A DNA stretch of 64,000 nucleotides from Mariannaea sp. PMI_226 (Eukaryota > Ascomycota > Sordariomycetes > Hypocreales > Nectriaceae), in NCBI GenBank assembly GCA_024336345.1, contig JANFOG010000006.1:1612001-1676000 (forward strand), read 5' to 3'. The notes beneath the pieces are model-generated. The model was not told the DNA's origin. It saw only the letters and a program-made list of their open reading frames with translations, and searched no databases. Within the stretch, counting starts at the first letter, position 1, and each line of letters opens with the position of its first letter. Positions 52,203 through 64,000 of the stretch are shown here, piece by piece. The position numbers and the translations under genes were made by a program.

Positions 52203-53173
52203 TGGTTCCGGAGATGCGGTGGTGTAAGTAAGTGTAAGTGTATGCTTATGTGAGTGTGTGTAGTCCGGTCAGGTTCAGGTTGTATACGAGAAGTTTATTG
52301 CAGATATAGACGTACCTGTGTGTGTGGACGAGTACGTGTATGTATACGTGTATAATGTATGTGTGGGTGTGTAAGATGTATAAAACAAAAGCATTGTCTT
52401 AGACCTCCAAAAAACGAAAGCAGGCCATCACGGCAAAGCTTGAAGTGGAAGGTCACTGAAGGGCGTCGGCGGGGCAGGACACGAGTATTGAGTCAGACCG
52501 GGCCACTGAGTGGCACTCGGCATTTTCGCAAATGGCCGTCATGGTCAGAATCACAATCACAAAGAAATCATTGTGGTTCGTTTGTCAACTGTCATCGGCG
52601 AGATGAACATGCTTCTAATTAAAGTATTCTCTCTCAACACCAATGGTGTGGTGTGTGATTAATAGTATGTACACTGCCCTATCATTTTTCTTCTATCTAC
52701 CCACGCAGCAAGGTGGTGGTTTTTGATCGTTAAAACGTCATACAGGGCGTGAGCTTGGAATCGCAAAAAGGCAGACCTCCGACCATCCCACCAGTTGTCA
52801 AGCATTAAAAAAATTAATAGCTGCATGGGGGCCGCAAGATCAACCGATCCTCCAATCGCCCACAGAATATGTCCAGAGAAAGTGTCCAAAGCGGACTAAT
52901 AATAGCTGTGATGGGTGCTTCTTTTGGATCCTACCCAATACTCGAGAGGTAATCAAAATTCCGCTTCCCAGCATTGACTCAACTGTTGCAGGTCACAGTA
53001 TCAGCATCAGCTTGACCTGGCAACGTTTCGAGAGCCTGTAACTTTTAAATTGCCTATTGGGGTCAACCGATACCTCAATGGCATTTGTAATCGACGTATC
53101 GATTATTTCCCCCCGCGGGGGTTTTAAATGTTGATAAGGAGTTGTCCAGATCGCTAGATCGACTTTTGCCACC
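52203..53173. other. Intergenic region with GT-rich tract
   Basis: A GT/GTAT-rich imperfect tract runs at about 52245-52375, upstream of the GNAT gene. The rest is the 3' flank of ERG3. No gene was seen. Confidence 0.5.
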
Positions 53174-54254
53174 TTACTCGCTCTTCTTCTTGGGGATGGG
53201 GTTTCCCTTCTCATCAATCAATCCCTTCTCGCGCATGACCTTGAGGGCATCGTGGATGGGGTCGAGCTCGGGCTGGGGAGCGCGGTGAGAGTCCCAGTAG
53301 TTATCAGCCCAGGTGAAATATTGGCCATAGTTGACGGTGAAGTACATGTGATGCAGAGTGTGGTGGGCAGGGCTGTTGATGAACTTCTCGAGCCAGTGTC
53401 CGGTGATCATGTCGCCGTCATGAATAAGGATGGTCCAGACCTGAACCATGGCAAAGAGGACAAGGTAGAGGTACTTCTGCATGGGGCAGATGTAGACAAA
53501 GATGCTGCAATTTCGGGTTAGCACTCTCGTTTCAGCCAGGTATATCGTGAGATTCCGGGGCTCTTACTGGTAGGGAAGAGACTGGGCGAAACCGTCAAGA
53601 GGGTGGAAAGCAATGGCAGCCCAGGGGGTAGGAACTAGGAGTTTGTTAGCTTTTCGTTGCCAGGAGCCCGACTACGCGCGAGGTAGTAGATGAGTCCAAA
53701 AACATACTGATCCATTTGTGGTGAGGCTTGTGAATGTACTTGTAAATGCTTGGGTGATGTTCCACGCGGTGAATCCAGTAGATACCCATGTCATTGAAGA
53801 GCATGTAAAGCACGGTCGAGATGAACATCCATGAGTAGCCGTACTCGTCAATGCTGTCGTACAACAAGCTGTGGCCTCGCACCTCGCCAACGAAGAAGGG
53901 CACGGTAAGGATGGAAATGATGGGAATGGCAATCAGCGAACAGATAACCTCCTGTCGCTTCTGGTTCTTCAGAAAACGGGGGTGATACTCCAGGCGGCGA
54001 TCGAAGATGAATTGGTAGGACAGGGCAGCGGAGATGAAGTAGATGGTAGCTGCGCCGAATGCCGCGATGAGAATGAGGGAGACGGTCTGGCGGTAGATGT
54101 TGTCGCGGGCCAGAGCAGACTCCTCAACCACTGGGAAGTAGCTGGTGGGATCAGTGGCATTGCCAAAGGAGGAGCGAGGCGACGGCAAGGGAAAAGCCTT
54201 GGCGTAGGCCTTGTCAAAGACGAGCCAGTCGGCAATCTCGAGGACCGTATCCAT
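53174..54254 (-). CDS. erg3: C-5 sterol desaturase (ERG3)
   Basis: Three exons are inferred: 53708-54254, 53568-53634 and 53174-53504; introns are 73 and 63 bp, and the product is 314 residues. The histidine-box iron ligands of the fatty acid hydroxylase superfamily are all present: HRVEHH, HKPHH and, in exon 3, HHTLHH. Four hydrophobic segments are visible, beginning with LILIAAFGAATIYFISAAL. The enzyme introduces the C5-C6 double bond into episterol in the ER membrane during ergosterol synthesis, using cytochrome b5 electrons. The C-terminus (NPIPKKKSE) carries a basic KKK stretch near its end, compatible with ER retention. Loss of ERG3 function is a known azole-resistance route in yeasts; this copy looks intact. 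Filamentous fungi often have two or three paralogues; which one this is cannot be told from sequence alone. Confidence 0.93.
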
Positions 54255-56218
54255 GGCGAGTTGAGTTGAGTGTGGTGTCTATGTGTCGTGTGTGTATTTG
54301 TTGTTTTGTTTTTTGTTCGCCAGTGGGTTAAAAGAATCGCAAGTGGGAAAGTAAAGGAAAAAGAACCAAGTCGTCGATTGACTTCCCTAGTGGACCATGA
54401 GCCGAAAAGAGAGAGAGAGATGTTGGAGATCTCAAGGCGTCATGACTCAATCGAAAGCGAGGTCAGGGGGGGGTACAAGGTCGGTTATGAGAGTGAAGCA
54501 ATCTGGGATCGTTTTCTTTATAACGGTGTGTGCAAAGGGGTTCAATCAATTTCGTAGGGAGGGCCGAAGAGCTCCGAGCCAATTCGATGCGACGGGGTCG
54601 GCCGATCGACCAATCGGCGAATGGCACCAAATGTCCATAACGTAGAAAAAAGGGCCCCAAGCAACGGTATCGGGTGGGTTCCAAATTCAGGGTCCTGCGG
54701 TTCGTGATTGGCTGTCATTGGGCACGAACCCGAACACGAGCGTGAATGCGAGATGGGATACGCGATTCCTGCTTTTTGCCGCAACGTCCACCATTGCGCG
54801 CCGCAATAAATGGACCGTGGGGTGGCAGCCCATTGCCTGTAAGTGCTTTGTATTTCCGCACGGAGATAAATTCCACTCTTTTTTCTCTTTTAGCGTGCAT
54901 GCTACCAGCGGTCTGCATCAAATGGCTACCACACAGATGCTTCATTTGGTCGTCCATGTGGGTTATCAGATGGAGAAGGATCCCGGAAGCAGATGTTGGC
55001 ACATCTTACGATTTTATCCCAGTAACAGTTACCTAACTGTACCTAGCATCATTTGATCAATTTGTGCTGTCTGTCCCGGGCGCTCGCTCATCTGCAATTC
55101 CCCGTTCGGATATCTGCTGTCAACCCCGCATATCCCTTTCATGATTGATTGATCATCAAAACATTCCTTTTTTTTTCATCTCTTCATTTTATTTTGTTTT
55201 TCTTTATTTTAATTTCCTCACCACTTTTTACATTGACACTCGGACGCCCCCGCTTATAGTACACATATCTATCAAATAACCGTACGATTTCTCAATACCG
55301 TACTAAATTGCAATACCGATGCTTGAAGCTACCTAACATTTTTTTATATACATTAACTCTTGCTTCCTTTGTACCGTGCCATCATACGTACTTGGTCTTG
55401 TAGATCTTCCGCCAATTTACACACTTTAGGGTAGACAACTCCGTTGCTACTTTCACGCATTTGTAACAATAAAGATAAATCATAATAATGAGAACAAATA
55501 TCCTGATGACAAGTTTGATGCATAAATGGTCCACCCTCTTGGGGAATTGGTATTAGTGACATGTATAGTTTGATCTTTTGTTGTATGATGGGTTCCCAGG
55601 TAAGCTCATACAAGCACCATCACTATTGATGCGTACCTCTATCAACCACTTGCTGTAAGTGTGTTGTTTTGCGTGGGTGCTTGAGAATAACTCCCCTGCT
55701 CCCCTGCTCCGATTAAATCTCGATCGATGCCCAGCTCAAGATGAAATTAAAGATATAGATCTCGCCCGAATCCTACACTTCTAGAACACATGCGACACCA
55801 CTTTTATCATGCCACTGTCAGGCGATAAACCTACCTCTCTCTCTGGGGCACGGTAGATATTTGCTCACCTACGGGAACGGACGCTATTGTGCCTATTTAG
55901 ACTCAACATAAGGTACTTACTACAGGTTAACCCACCCGGTCCCTTTCTTTCAGTCCCCGGCCAGCTCACCGTCATCGCGGGGCACCCGGGGGGCGACCCC
56001 ACCATTCAACCGGCCACTCTTTGTTCCTCCGACTCCCGCTCCAACTCAACCGCACTTCTCCAACTCCCGCCCTCCAAAGCTTCCTTTCCAGGGGGATAAT
56101 TTCGAAACACCCTTCTCTAACGCTTCCACCACCCTCTCCCCCCTGCTTTCGCATCCCGTATTAGACACTTCCACCTTCATCACACTTCATCACACTCCAT
56201 ACTGCGTTTTCGCAAACC
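54255..56218. other. Long divergent promoter region, ERG3 / UBC7
   Basis: This is almost 2 kb. Near ERG3 there are CCAAT-type boxes at about 54610 (GACCAATCGG) and, on the other strand, at 54708 (GATTGGC). The middle is AT/pyrimidine-rich. A minus-strand open stretch (55353-55613) has protein-like composition but begins with TTG and lacks splice support. No SRE could be confidently placed. Confidence 0.5.
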
Positions 56219-56793
56219 ATGGCCCAGTCCACCGCCCACCGCCGTCTCCTCCAGGAGTATCGCGCCCTCACCAACAACCCCCCCGAGGGCATCACTGCAG
56301 GCCCCGTCTCCGAAGATGACCTCCTCCACTGGGAATGTCTTATCCAGGGACCCGAAGGCACCCCTTTCGAAGGCGGTGTGTTCCCCGCCGAGCTCAAGTT
56401 CCCCAAGGACTACCCCCTTGCCCCGCCGTCCATGAAGTTCCTTGCCGATGTGTGGCATCCCAACGGTATGTCCGATTTTGTTCCAGTATATGTAAATAAC
56501 GGTTCATCCCTCGCTAACGGAGTGTGCGCTCCCCTTCAGTCTACCCCAGTGGCCTCGTCTGCATCTCCATTCTGCACCCTCCTGGTGACGACCCCAACCA
56601 CTACGAGCACGCATCCGAGCGCTGGTCGCCGATCCAGTCCGTCGAGAAGATTCTGATTTCCGTCATGAGCATGCTTGCCGAACCCAACGACGAGAGCCCC
56701 GCCAACGTCGAGGCAGCCAAGATGTGGCGCGAGCGGCGCGCCGAGTACGAGAACAAGGTGCGCGATGGCGTGAGGAGGATGCTGGGACTGTAG
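56219..56793 (+). CDS. ubc7: Ubiquitin-conjugating enzyme E2, UBC7/UBE2G2 type
   Basis: Two exons are inferred: 56219-56465 and 56540-56793. The intron is 74 bp (GTATGT...CTTCAG), and the product is 166 residues. The UBC core is complete: the HPN motif (WHPN), then the catalytic cysteine at position 90 (GLVCISIL). It is followed by the acidic insert [17 protein letters not shown] that distinguishes Ubc7/UBE2G enzymes from Ubc4/5. Length is the family norm. In yeast and human this E2 works with Cue1 and the Hrd1/Doa10 ligases at the ER membrane to ubiquitinate misfolded proteins and sterol enzymes (ERAD). It stands divergent from ERG3; a functional link is possible but not shown. The first exon is very rich in C-ending codons. 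Confidence 0.95.
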
Positions 56794-57080
56794 TGTGGAA
56801 GAAACCGATCGGCATGACATCATGAGAGATGGATAAGAGGCATGAGCACGGAGTATCGGCGTTTTAGATGCGTATGAGTGTGTGTGTGTGTGTTCTGCTA
56901 TTTTTGTTTTTCAGAAATTTACGCGGTAGAATAGCATGATGTTTACTTGGTGGTGTAAAATGCCCACCATAAAATGGATATTCAATCCATTCAGTCCATT
57001 CGTTTCGTCTTCAAATCCCCTCGAAATCAGGGCCATTCAAAATAGCAACGCTTGACAAACTCCTACGATGCACCACCAGT

Positions 57081-59801
57081 TCACAGACCATTCTCGGCTT
57101 TGAACTTGTCCCAACTCTCGTTTAGTGTGCTAAACACCAGTCCGGCAATCAGCCTTACCTCCGTATTTGCGTTCTGAGGGAGCTACAATATATGGTTAGA
57201 ACAGTATTTCTCGTAAGTATTTGTCGGGGTTCTGGCGCTTACCTTGTCCGGGTGAGTCTTTGCGATAGCCTTCATATACGAAATCTTGACCTTATTTGCC
57301 ATGACGAGCTCGTGCAAGCCCACCTTCTTCCACCCACTATTCTCCCAGAGAACCGAGTCTAAGCTACCAAGCAATGCACGCAGATTGTCTCTCTTTCCAT
57401 CACGCCATGCTGCAATCTTGGCATCGACCTTGTCGGATAGGGCAAACTTCTCATCATCCTCCTTAGCAGCAGCAGCATTGGCCTCCCGCAGACGGGTAAC
57501 GGCCTCTGAGTCCTTCTGAGGCGCAAGACTGGCAGCTGCTGAAGGTCGAGGTCGAGGCTTGGCAGCAGCCGGCTTAGGAGTAGCCTTGGGCTTGGGCGCG
57601 AGGGCATTCTGGCAGCGCTGACGACCCTTGATCGCATTTGCTCCACCAAGACCTCCCTCAACACAAAGCTGCCAAACCGCACCAGCATCTCCCCACCTTT
57701 CCATCTGCTCTAGAGCCTCAGCTTTGCGGCTCAACGCTTTGCCATACAGGTCTTTCATATCTCTGTTCTCATCCTGGCCCGTCTCTGTCCTGACAGCGAC
57801 GACTTCACCTTGCCCGTTCCCGGGACCAATGAGTTTCAGTGCGGTGTCAGCATCATCCACAGCCTGCTTTGGCTCGCCAGTTTTGAGGGCCGTCAAGGCG
57901 CGGTTGGTAAGCAAAACAATGACCAAGGGGTGAGCTGACGGGATTGCAGACAAAGAGGACGAGTAAGAAGCATGGGCAGCGGCATAGTCGCCGCGCTTAA
58001 AGTGGGCGGTTCCTTGGAGGCGGTGCTGCGTCGATGTTTGAAGCGCTACGGGGCTGATGGACGGGATTTCCCGAGCAGGACGGGGAGTTGGCTTCGGTTC
58101 AGGAGGTGAGGGTCGTCTGACAGGCTGAGAGCGCTGGGCTGGTTGTTGGGCTGGCCGCTGAGGCAGAGACTGGGCTTTGAATTCCTGGGAATTGAAGAGC
58201 AGATCTGGTTCCGGTTCGGCAGCCTTTGGCGCAGGAGCTGGGGCGGGTGAGGAAGGCTTCTTCCTTCGGTTGGCACTTCTGTAGCTTGGCATGTCATCAT
58301 CGTCTGCTGCGAGGCGGTTCAATCTTGACCTAGAATCAAATGATGCTGAGGGGGGAGGAGCCTGCTGTTGCCACCTTGGGGCTGGGCTAGCTCGGCTGCC
58401 TGTGGACTGAGCGGGTGAAGGCCCTCGTGATGAGGTGGGTTGTCGCGGGGGCATCTGCTCAACAGGTCGACGGTTTGGCTGAGACTTGCCGTTAGACTCG
58501 AGCATCAGAGCCTCGTCTGTGACATCAGTCATAGCTTTTGACGACCCTTGTGATCGTGACTGTTGCTGTGCTTCGCGCATCCATTTAGGCTGACTTGGAT
58601 CTCCCCCATCCTGTTGGAAGTCTGCAACAGCTTGTTGGACCTTCTTTTGCCCCGTCTTCCAGAGGGAGTTTGCAGTCTTGAATAAACTATTGCCCATTTG
58701 AGCAGCTTGCTTTGCCAGGTCTTGTTCTCCTCGCGCTGGAGATCTGTCAGCGCTTCGGGGAGCCCTGCTCGAGCTGGCATTGGCAGATGAACTCCTCCCC
58801 TGGGCCTTCTCCTTGGACTTTCGATGTGCCTCATCCAGCAGCCAGTTGACAGCGGCCTGCGCATTATATCCTTGTCCACTCTCCACTAGAGCCCGCTGAG
58901 CATCCTCTGCTGAGAAACCATAGTCTACTAATTGAGCAACGGCTCTGTCGAAAGGGTCCTTGTTCGTCCTGGGTCGTCGTTCAACGTGTGATGGTGGCTC
59001 CTCGCTAGAGCTTGATGAGTCGTCATCTTCAATAGGTTTCCCAGGCTCTGGCTGCGCTGATTCTTGCTGCTTCCGCCGGACCTCCTCGACAGGCCGACCC
59101 AGGTCTCCCAGGAAATCATCAGTCTCACTGAGCTGAGTGGGTGCGGGGGCCGAGACTGGCTTCATCTGGTTCAACCCGAATGGATCATCATCATCGTTGC
59201 CAAAACCGCCGTTGTTTGTACCATTTGAGGATGCCCAAGCACTGGGGTCGCTAAGGTTTATCGGAGCGGCATTCGCAGGCGTTGATCGTTTTGACTCGGA
59301 AGGAGGGGGATAATGACTAGCGTTATCGACCTTAGTATCTTTATTGAATGCTGCAAATAGATCGTCATCGTCGGCGGCGGTGGGCTTTGGGATTGGAGGC
59401 GTCTGAATAGCAGGGCTCGTAGATGACCCCCGGCTACCGAGAGAGTCCCAGAACTGGCCGTTGCCAAACTGCGCTTCTGTCTGCTTCCGCTTCTCCTCCT
59501 CTTTCTGACGCCTCTCAGCCTCGAGTTGGGCCTGGCGCTCAGCCAAACTCAAGTTCTGTTTCGCCTTTGAGTGAGCGCCAAAGTTCATGAGATTGCTGAA
59601 GCTATCTTGAGGTGCCTTCGCAGCAGTTGCCGGCTTTTGGGCGACAGAACCTGAGCCTTGGGCGGACAGAGGTGTATTGCGTCCGGAGCCGAGTGGGGAG
59701 GGCGTCGGTCGCAATGTGTTGAATGCCGAGTTCATGACGGGCATCTTGGGCGGAGGTTGAGCCGGCTTAGCCGACCAATCGATGCCCGCGAGGTCGTCCA
59801 T
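57081..59801 (-). CDS. swa2: Auxilin-like J-domain protein (clathrin uncoating, SWA2)
   Basis: Two exons are inferred: 57243-59801 and 57081-57182. The intron is 59 bp, and the product is 886 residues. The start is the ATG at 59801 (MDDLAGIDWSAKPAQPPPK). The order is: a disordered N-terminal half with DPF/FG/W-type clathrin or adaptor binding motifs (GQFWDSLGS, DPFGLNQ); a UBA domain (AVAQLVDYGFSAEDAQRALVE); Ser/Pro-rich linkers; TPR-like repeats (GTAHFKRGDYAAAHASYSS, ALTALKTGEPKQAVDDADTAL); and a C-terminal auxilin J domain. The HPD motif is present (KAIAKTHPDK), and the short last exon completes the domain (LPQNANTEVRLIAGLVFSTLNESWDKF). With Hsc70, auxilin strips clathrin coats from vesicles and also inherits cortical ER in yeast. 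The UBA-TPR-J order equals yeast Swa2/Aux1. The gene converges with UBC7. Confidence 0.93.
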
Positions 59802-62800
59802 GTTAATAGTATTGCGGTTATTGAGAATGTCCACGCATTACAAGGTACGTGTTACTTGTCGCATTCCAAAGCCCATCACGAGCGAGCTTGACGTCTTGTC
59901 AGAATCCAGGGGCTGCATCTGGGCATGTGGGGCTTATCTGTGGCTCTGTGGCTGTGCAATGGCCAAGGACATGCGACCAGTCAGTCTTGCAAGGACCACC
60001 AGTTATCGCCGCTCGCTGGATATCCTCTACTTGTTATGGTATGCTTGTAATTATGGCTACGAGTGGGCGATCGGTTTCTTCTTGATTCACTCTTGGTAGC
60101 GTTGACATTCCTAATGCAATGCCTTTCCCTTGTTCAAGACAATGATACATCCTTGTTATCAATGCCTAATTGAGTTGCAAGAAACCTGGGTTAGATCCGA
60201 GGCATCTCTTAACGAAAGTCAATCACAAGGAAGCAACAATATAGCAAAGAGATGGAGAAAAAAAAAAACTGGTTTAGTATTTTTTTATAATTTACTTTTT
60301 GAATCCACGATCAGTGCTCAATATTCATATTTTGACTCTTTATATCGCATCGGTACCGGAGTCAAACACATCATCAGTAAAACAGCTACCCGGTACCATA
60401 ACTAGGTGCAAGTTTGGCCCTCGGCTTGCCATTGTACGATCATCGCTCTTATTCCAGGAAACAACCAGTGGGATCCATAGCAGCATTCGTCATGACAGAA
60501 ACCAGTGGCTTTAGGGAATCTTTTAGTTTGAAACACCATGTGACTGAACTATACTATCGTTCAAATCCTGCCCTAATACGCCAACACATCGCAAACTGAG
60601 CTATTGGGGTTGAGATACAAGCGCCAAATCCCTTGGACCAAGCAAGTTTAACCGGCCAGGGTTCATGCAGTTCGCCAATTCTTGAAGTTTCAAGCTTGAG
60701 AACTATGGAACAGAACACGCAAACATGCCACGGACGTTACATGGTGAGAGGTGCCTGTTTGAGTAACCTTAGTATGATTGTATCAATACTGCGCCAATTT
60801 CTGTTTGTCTTTCATGGGCAAGCGTCCACGACTCCCACCTGCGGCCACGATGTCACATCAAACGACAGATAATATCTAGTACGGTTATACGGCACGCAAG
60901 TCCACATGCGACGATATCAGTCAGCGATGTCTACGGAGTAGCTCTTCCAGTATCTAATTGCCAGAACCACAATATCACTCCAATGTCCCAGATTGGATGA
61001 TGGATTTCGCATTGAAGCCTGCGAATCAGATTCTACATTCTAATTATAACCATACCCAGACGCGACTGTGCACCACGTTCATGAATTCCCACTTGTCTCC
61101 GGAAAGAGCTTCGGGCGGTTGGTGACCTGGTGTTTGATGAGGACCACATATCTGAGAGGGGCGAAATTGCCTGGATTCAGGTTCAGGAGGCGGGCCTGAA
61201 AAGACTACAATAGGTAGAGAGGTGTCTCTGGCAGGATAGGCCAGATACAGTACAAAGTAGACAGTCAGAAAGACAACCTATTTGTAAAGAGATTCGAAGT
61301 TGGGATTTGCGCAGCCCGCCTTCCCTCGAGGATACAGACCTTCTTGAGGCGGCTCATAGAACAGTCTGGCGAGCTTCTAGATCCGAGGCTTGTTCTCAAC
61401 ATCCAGCATCTACACTTTGACCGCCACCAGTCCGGTGTCACCCTTCTTGGTGGTTGAAATGGGGATACTAAAGTGAGTGATTTGAGTGCTGTGATTGGTT
61501 GTTGGACCATCTGAAACCTGTTTCAAACCCTTGGCGCATAGATTGCCTGCAGAACCATCGTTGAAGACAGGGGGCTAAATTCATGGTGGTGGTGGGTTTT
61601 TCAACGGCCAAGATGGGCAATACGTGTATACTGCCCACAATAGTGTAGGTACAGCAGGTACATAGCTGCAAGACATGATGGGACTACCAATTGACCAAAC
61701 AATTTTGGTGTTATGCCCGTGGTCCTGACACTTGATTGCCTTTGCCTTTGCCTTTGCTCTCAACGTGAGAAGTGTAGTCAATTGGTCGCATGTGAAGATG
61801 TTAGAAGCAGGGACCTAGGTAATTGGTCTTGTATCAGTGAATTTAAAACTCGAGGGAACTCCTTAGATGACCTCAAGTTAATTACTTCGTAGGTTAGGGG
61901 CTGGGGAGGGGGATTCTCAGCTGATAGCCGCTCACCAGCCACCAGCAGCTTCGGGCTGGCAAGCTCTATGTCTCAGGCCAGCGTCATAGGGTGCCACTAG
62001 CCGCCCTGGCATTTAATTAGTTCCCCCACTACCCCAGAGCTTTGTCGGCACGATAATTCAAAATGCGAAAACCCTTTTCAAAGCTGATTTGATAAAGGTT
62101 TGAATAGGTCGGAAATGATAAGACACTGGTTGCCTAACCCGCCATTGGAGTGCAAAGGGATAGCAGCGCGGTGGATTTTTGCAGCATCTCCCGTGCTGTT
62201 CTCACTGTGCCCATCCTATTTGCGTGGGCATATGTTCTTCACAAACGCAGTGCGGAGCTTTACAAACCAAGCAAACTATTACACGATATGACTTCCATAG
62301 TGTAGTAAGTGGTTGCATACTCAGCCCTTTTTTACGAAAAGGAAGTAGCTTTATTGGTATTCAAGGTGGTGTTATGGCACAAGCAACATCAAGCAATCTG
62401 TGAATCGCCTTCCAGAGCTGGCTACTAAAACTCCAGGACGATGAGCTATTAAGTCTTGAGACTTGGATGGCACGACTGCTCTTGAGGCTTCACCGGTTAA
62501 ATTAATCCACTCAGACCCCCTGTAATTGAGTCTCAATGCCCTTTCAATAGCCCACGGGATTCTAGTCGCATAAATCCTGCTAAAGCCATCCCTGGCTATC
62601 GGAGATCTGCCACAGTAGACGTTCACACGACATCTGCAACAAATCGTCCTGGAGTTGCTGGTATATGACACGTGCATATTTCGTGTTGCTTGACGTTAGG
62701 ATCTACGTATTTGCAACTTCTTGGTGCACAAGATGTGATCTTGGGTTCTGGACTTCTCGTTGGGTCAGGGCGGAGTCTACCGGCTCATAATGCCGTATTA

Positions 62801-64000
62801 CGGGTGAAGCGTTGGATGGCGAAACAGGAAGTTCCTGGTCCGCACCCTTGTTCATTGACCCTTGGAACTGGCCTAATCTTGCCTGCGACGCCTGTTCGGG
62901 GAGAATTGACCCCCCTTCCCTGGACCATGTTGCCCTCCGTTGAGCTCAGACCTTCGACCTCGTGGATCAAGACGATCCTCGCTTGATAGCTGTACACGCT
63001 TGGTCCACTTATACCACCTTCGTTTCTACCCGGATTCTCCTGTTAAGCCGCCCTTTTAGGCTTTTCCCTCATTCTCTCATCTAACTATCTTTATCCCTTC
63101 CCCATCGTCTTTCTTTTCTCGCCAGTCTTTCTTTATCTTGTTCATAGCCGAGTTGGCTCGAATTCTTAGGAGTTTGTCCGATCGTTTTGTCATCCCTCTT
63201 TTGCCTTGTTTCTTGGCATTCCGTTCAGTCCCTGTCGATCTTCCTCGACCACATTCCTTCCCCTGGAGGCCCATCACATTCGTTTCTTCTTTTCGACAAT
63301 TCAACAAAGGCTTGCTTACAAACTCCCTAGCGGAGTTGTGTGCACACCAAAGTTCCTTCTTTCTCTTTTCCTTCGCGCATTTGATTCGTTTTCAGAAGTC
63401 ACGAGCTGCGACCTTGTCTGGCACGTGGTGGTTTCCAGAGATCAAACAACAGCGCAGCCATTGTACAACATCATTGACCAAGGAAGACTACCTTAGTACG
63501 ACAACTGTGACAGAGTTGAGCTGTGTCAACCTAACCCCTATCTGATCAGTCATATTATATGTGTGCAGGTTCCTGGTGGCGAGCATCGTATATTACTAGA
63601 CTGGTATTCGTGAAGCAGTGCACCGTATCACCTGAAAACGCAAAGATTCAAAATTTGGAATTTCGCCACTGAAAATACCTCTCCGACTTCTTGTGGACTC
63701 GAAAAAATATCTCAAGAATACGTGGTTGGAGCGAGAAGCGTTTGATTGTGAGACAGTTTAACAGAGCCAACTCGAGAACCACGCTACAGATCGCCACAGA
63801 CAGCATTGAGAGAACATTCTTTCGCTGCTTAGCGTACCAATAGACCAGCCGAATTGCTATTTACGCGGTCCTGTGACGCGTTTTTCTCATCTGCGTGGCA
63901 GTGCCGCGACGTCGACCGCGCACTGGAATCTTGTAGTTTCAGGGCATCAGAGGGGCTGGCAAGGGTGCAAGACCACTTCTCGGCGAAGCAATAAAGAGGA
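59802..64000. other. Gene-poor right end, probable leader of a gene beyond the window
   Basis: This is 4.2 kb without a convincing gene. It contains a TACGGAGTA motif (60932-60940), a TTTGCC-type hexamer repeat near 61738-61757, and short unconnected ORFs (up to ~135 codons at 63138-63545). From about 63020 to 63400 the plus strand is pyrimidine-rich, then becomes ordinary to the edge. This looks like a promoter plus a long 5' leader of a plus-strand gene starting after 64000, as found before regulatory genes in filamentous fungi. The assignment is inference. Confidence 0.4.

Noticed and set aside
55353..55613. 86-codon minus-strand frame with fairly protein-like sequence
   Set aside because: Begins at TTG, no in-frame ATG near the 5' end and no acceptor joining it to an upstream exon.
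60130..60872. Several plus-strand ORFs of 60-91 codons
   Set aside because: Overlapping, AT-rich, no splice links or motifs; typical chance ORFs in non-coding DNA.
63138..63545. 135-codon plus-strand ORF
   Set aside because: Translation of a pyrimidine-rich tract (F/S/P/L-rich) with no motif; more likely promoter or leader DNA.

Overview
The window looks like nuclear DNA of a filamentous ascomycete. Genes carry short introns (about 50-140 bp) with GT...GCTAAC/CTGAC...AG signals. Several genes are more typical of Pezizomycotina than of yeasts: an NLR-type nucleoside phosphorylase-NACHT-ankyrin gene, a fungal MscS-like channel with an EF-hand, and a WW/PQ-rich protein. Gene content resembles Eurotiales (Aspergillus/Penicillium-like). 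That placement is inference from gene flavour; I could not run a comparison.

Layout, left to right. 0-2 kb: a small secreted cysteine-rich protein gene between two diverged direct repeats. 2-7.6 kb: a giant WW-domain/PQ-rich protein (minus) with an 18-bp coding minisatellite. 9.4-12 kb: mechanosensitive channel. 12.4-13.1 kb: small spliced gene of unknown function. 14.9-17.8 kb: ER glucosidase II catalytic subunit (GH31). 18.6-19.6 kb: nucleoside diphosphate kinase with seven exons and an in-frame upstream extension. 19.8-20.4 kb: small mitochondrial membrane protein. 21.6-24.6 kb: secreted protein and GH18 protein. 25.4-29.4 kb: coiled-coil protein and a mitochondrial Mmc1-like protein. 29.8-31.4 kb: Sm D3 (with a GC-AG intron) and a hypothetical protein. 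32.6-37.9 kb: divergent pair TRM61 / cysteinyl-tRNA synthetase. tRNA-Asp(GUC) at 38.4 kb. 41-45 kb: an MFS monocarboxylate-type transporter and a mitochondrial LEA-like membrane protein. tRNA-Glu(UUC) with an intron at 45.7 kb. 46.7-50 kb: an NLR gene with a homopolymer frameshift and near-identical ankyrin repeats. 50.8-52.2 kb: tiny three-exon gene and a GNAT acetyltransferase. 53.2-59.8 kb: ERG3, UBC7 and an auxilin-like SWA2 gene. The last 4.2 kb has no convincing gene and ends in pyrimidine-rich, promoter/leader-like DNA.

Most genes are conserved housekeeping functions: ER glycan trimming, nucleotide balance, splicing, tRNA modification and charging, sterol synthesis, ERAD and clathrin uncoating. 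They are not organised as a pathway cluster. The accessory-looking parts are the left-edge secreted gene, the AT-rich stretch at 38.5-40.4 kb, and the tRNA-Glu-flanked NLR locus at 45.8-50.8 kb.

Gene starts were placed at real ATG codons, and introns were drawn by hand from splice consensus plus reading frame. All splice models are predictions. I found no coherent new multi-gene system. The best leads are the NLR locus, the extended nucleoside diphosphate kinase, the dual-start cysteinyl-tRNA synthetase and several small spliced genes.
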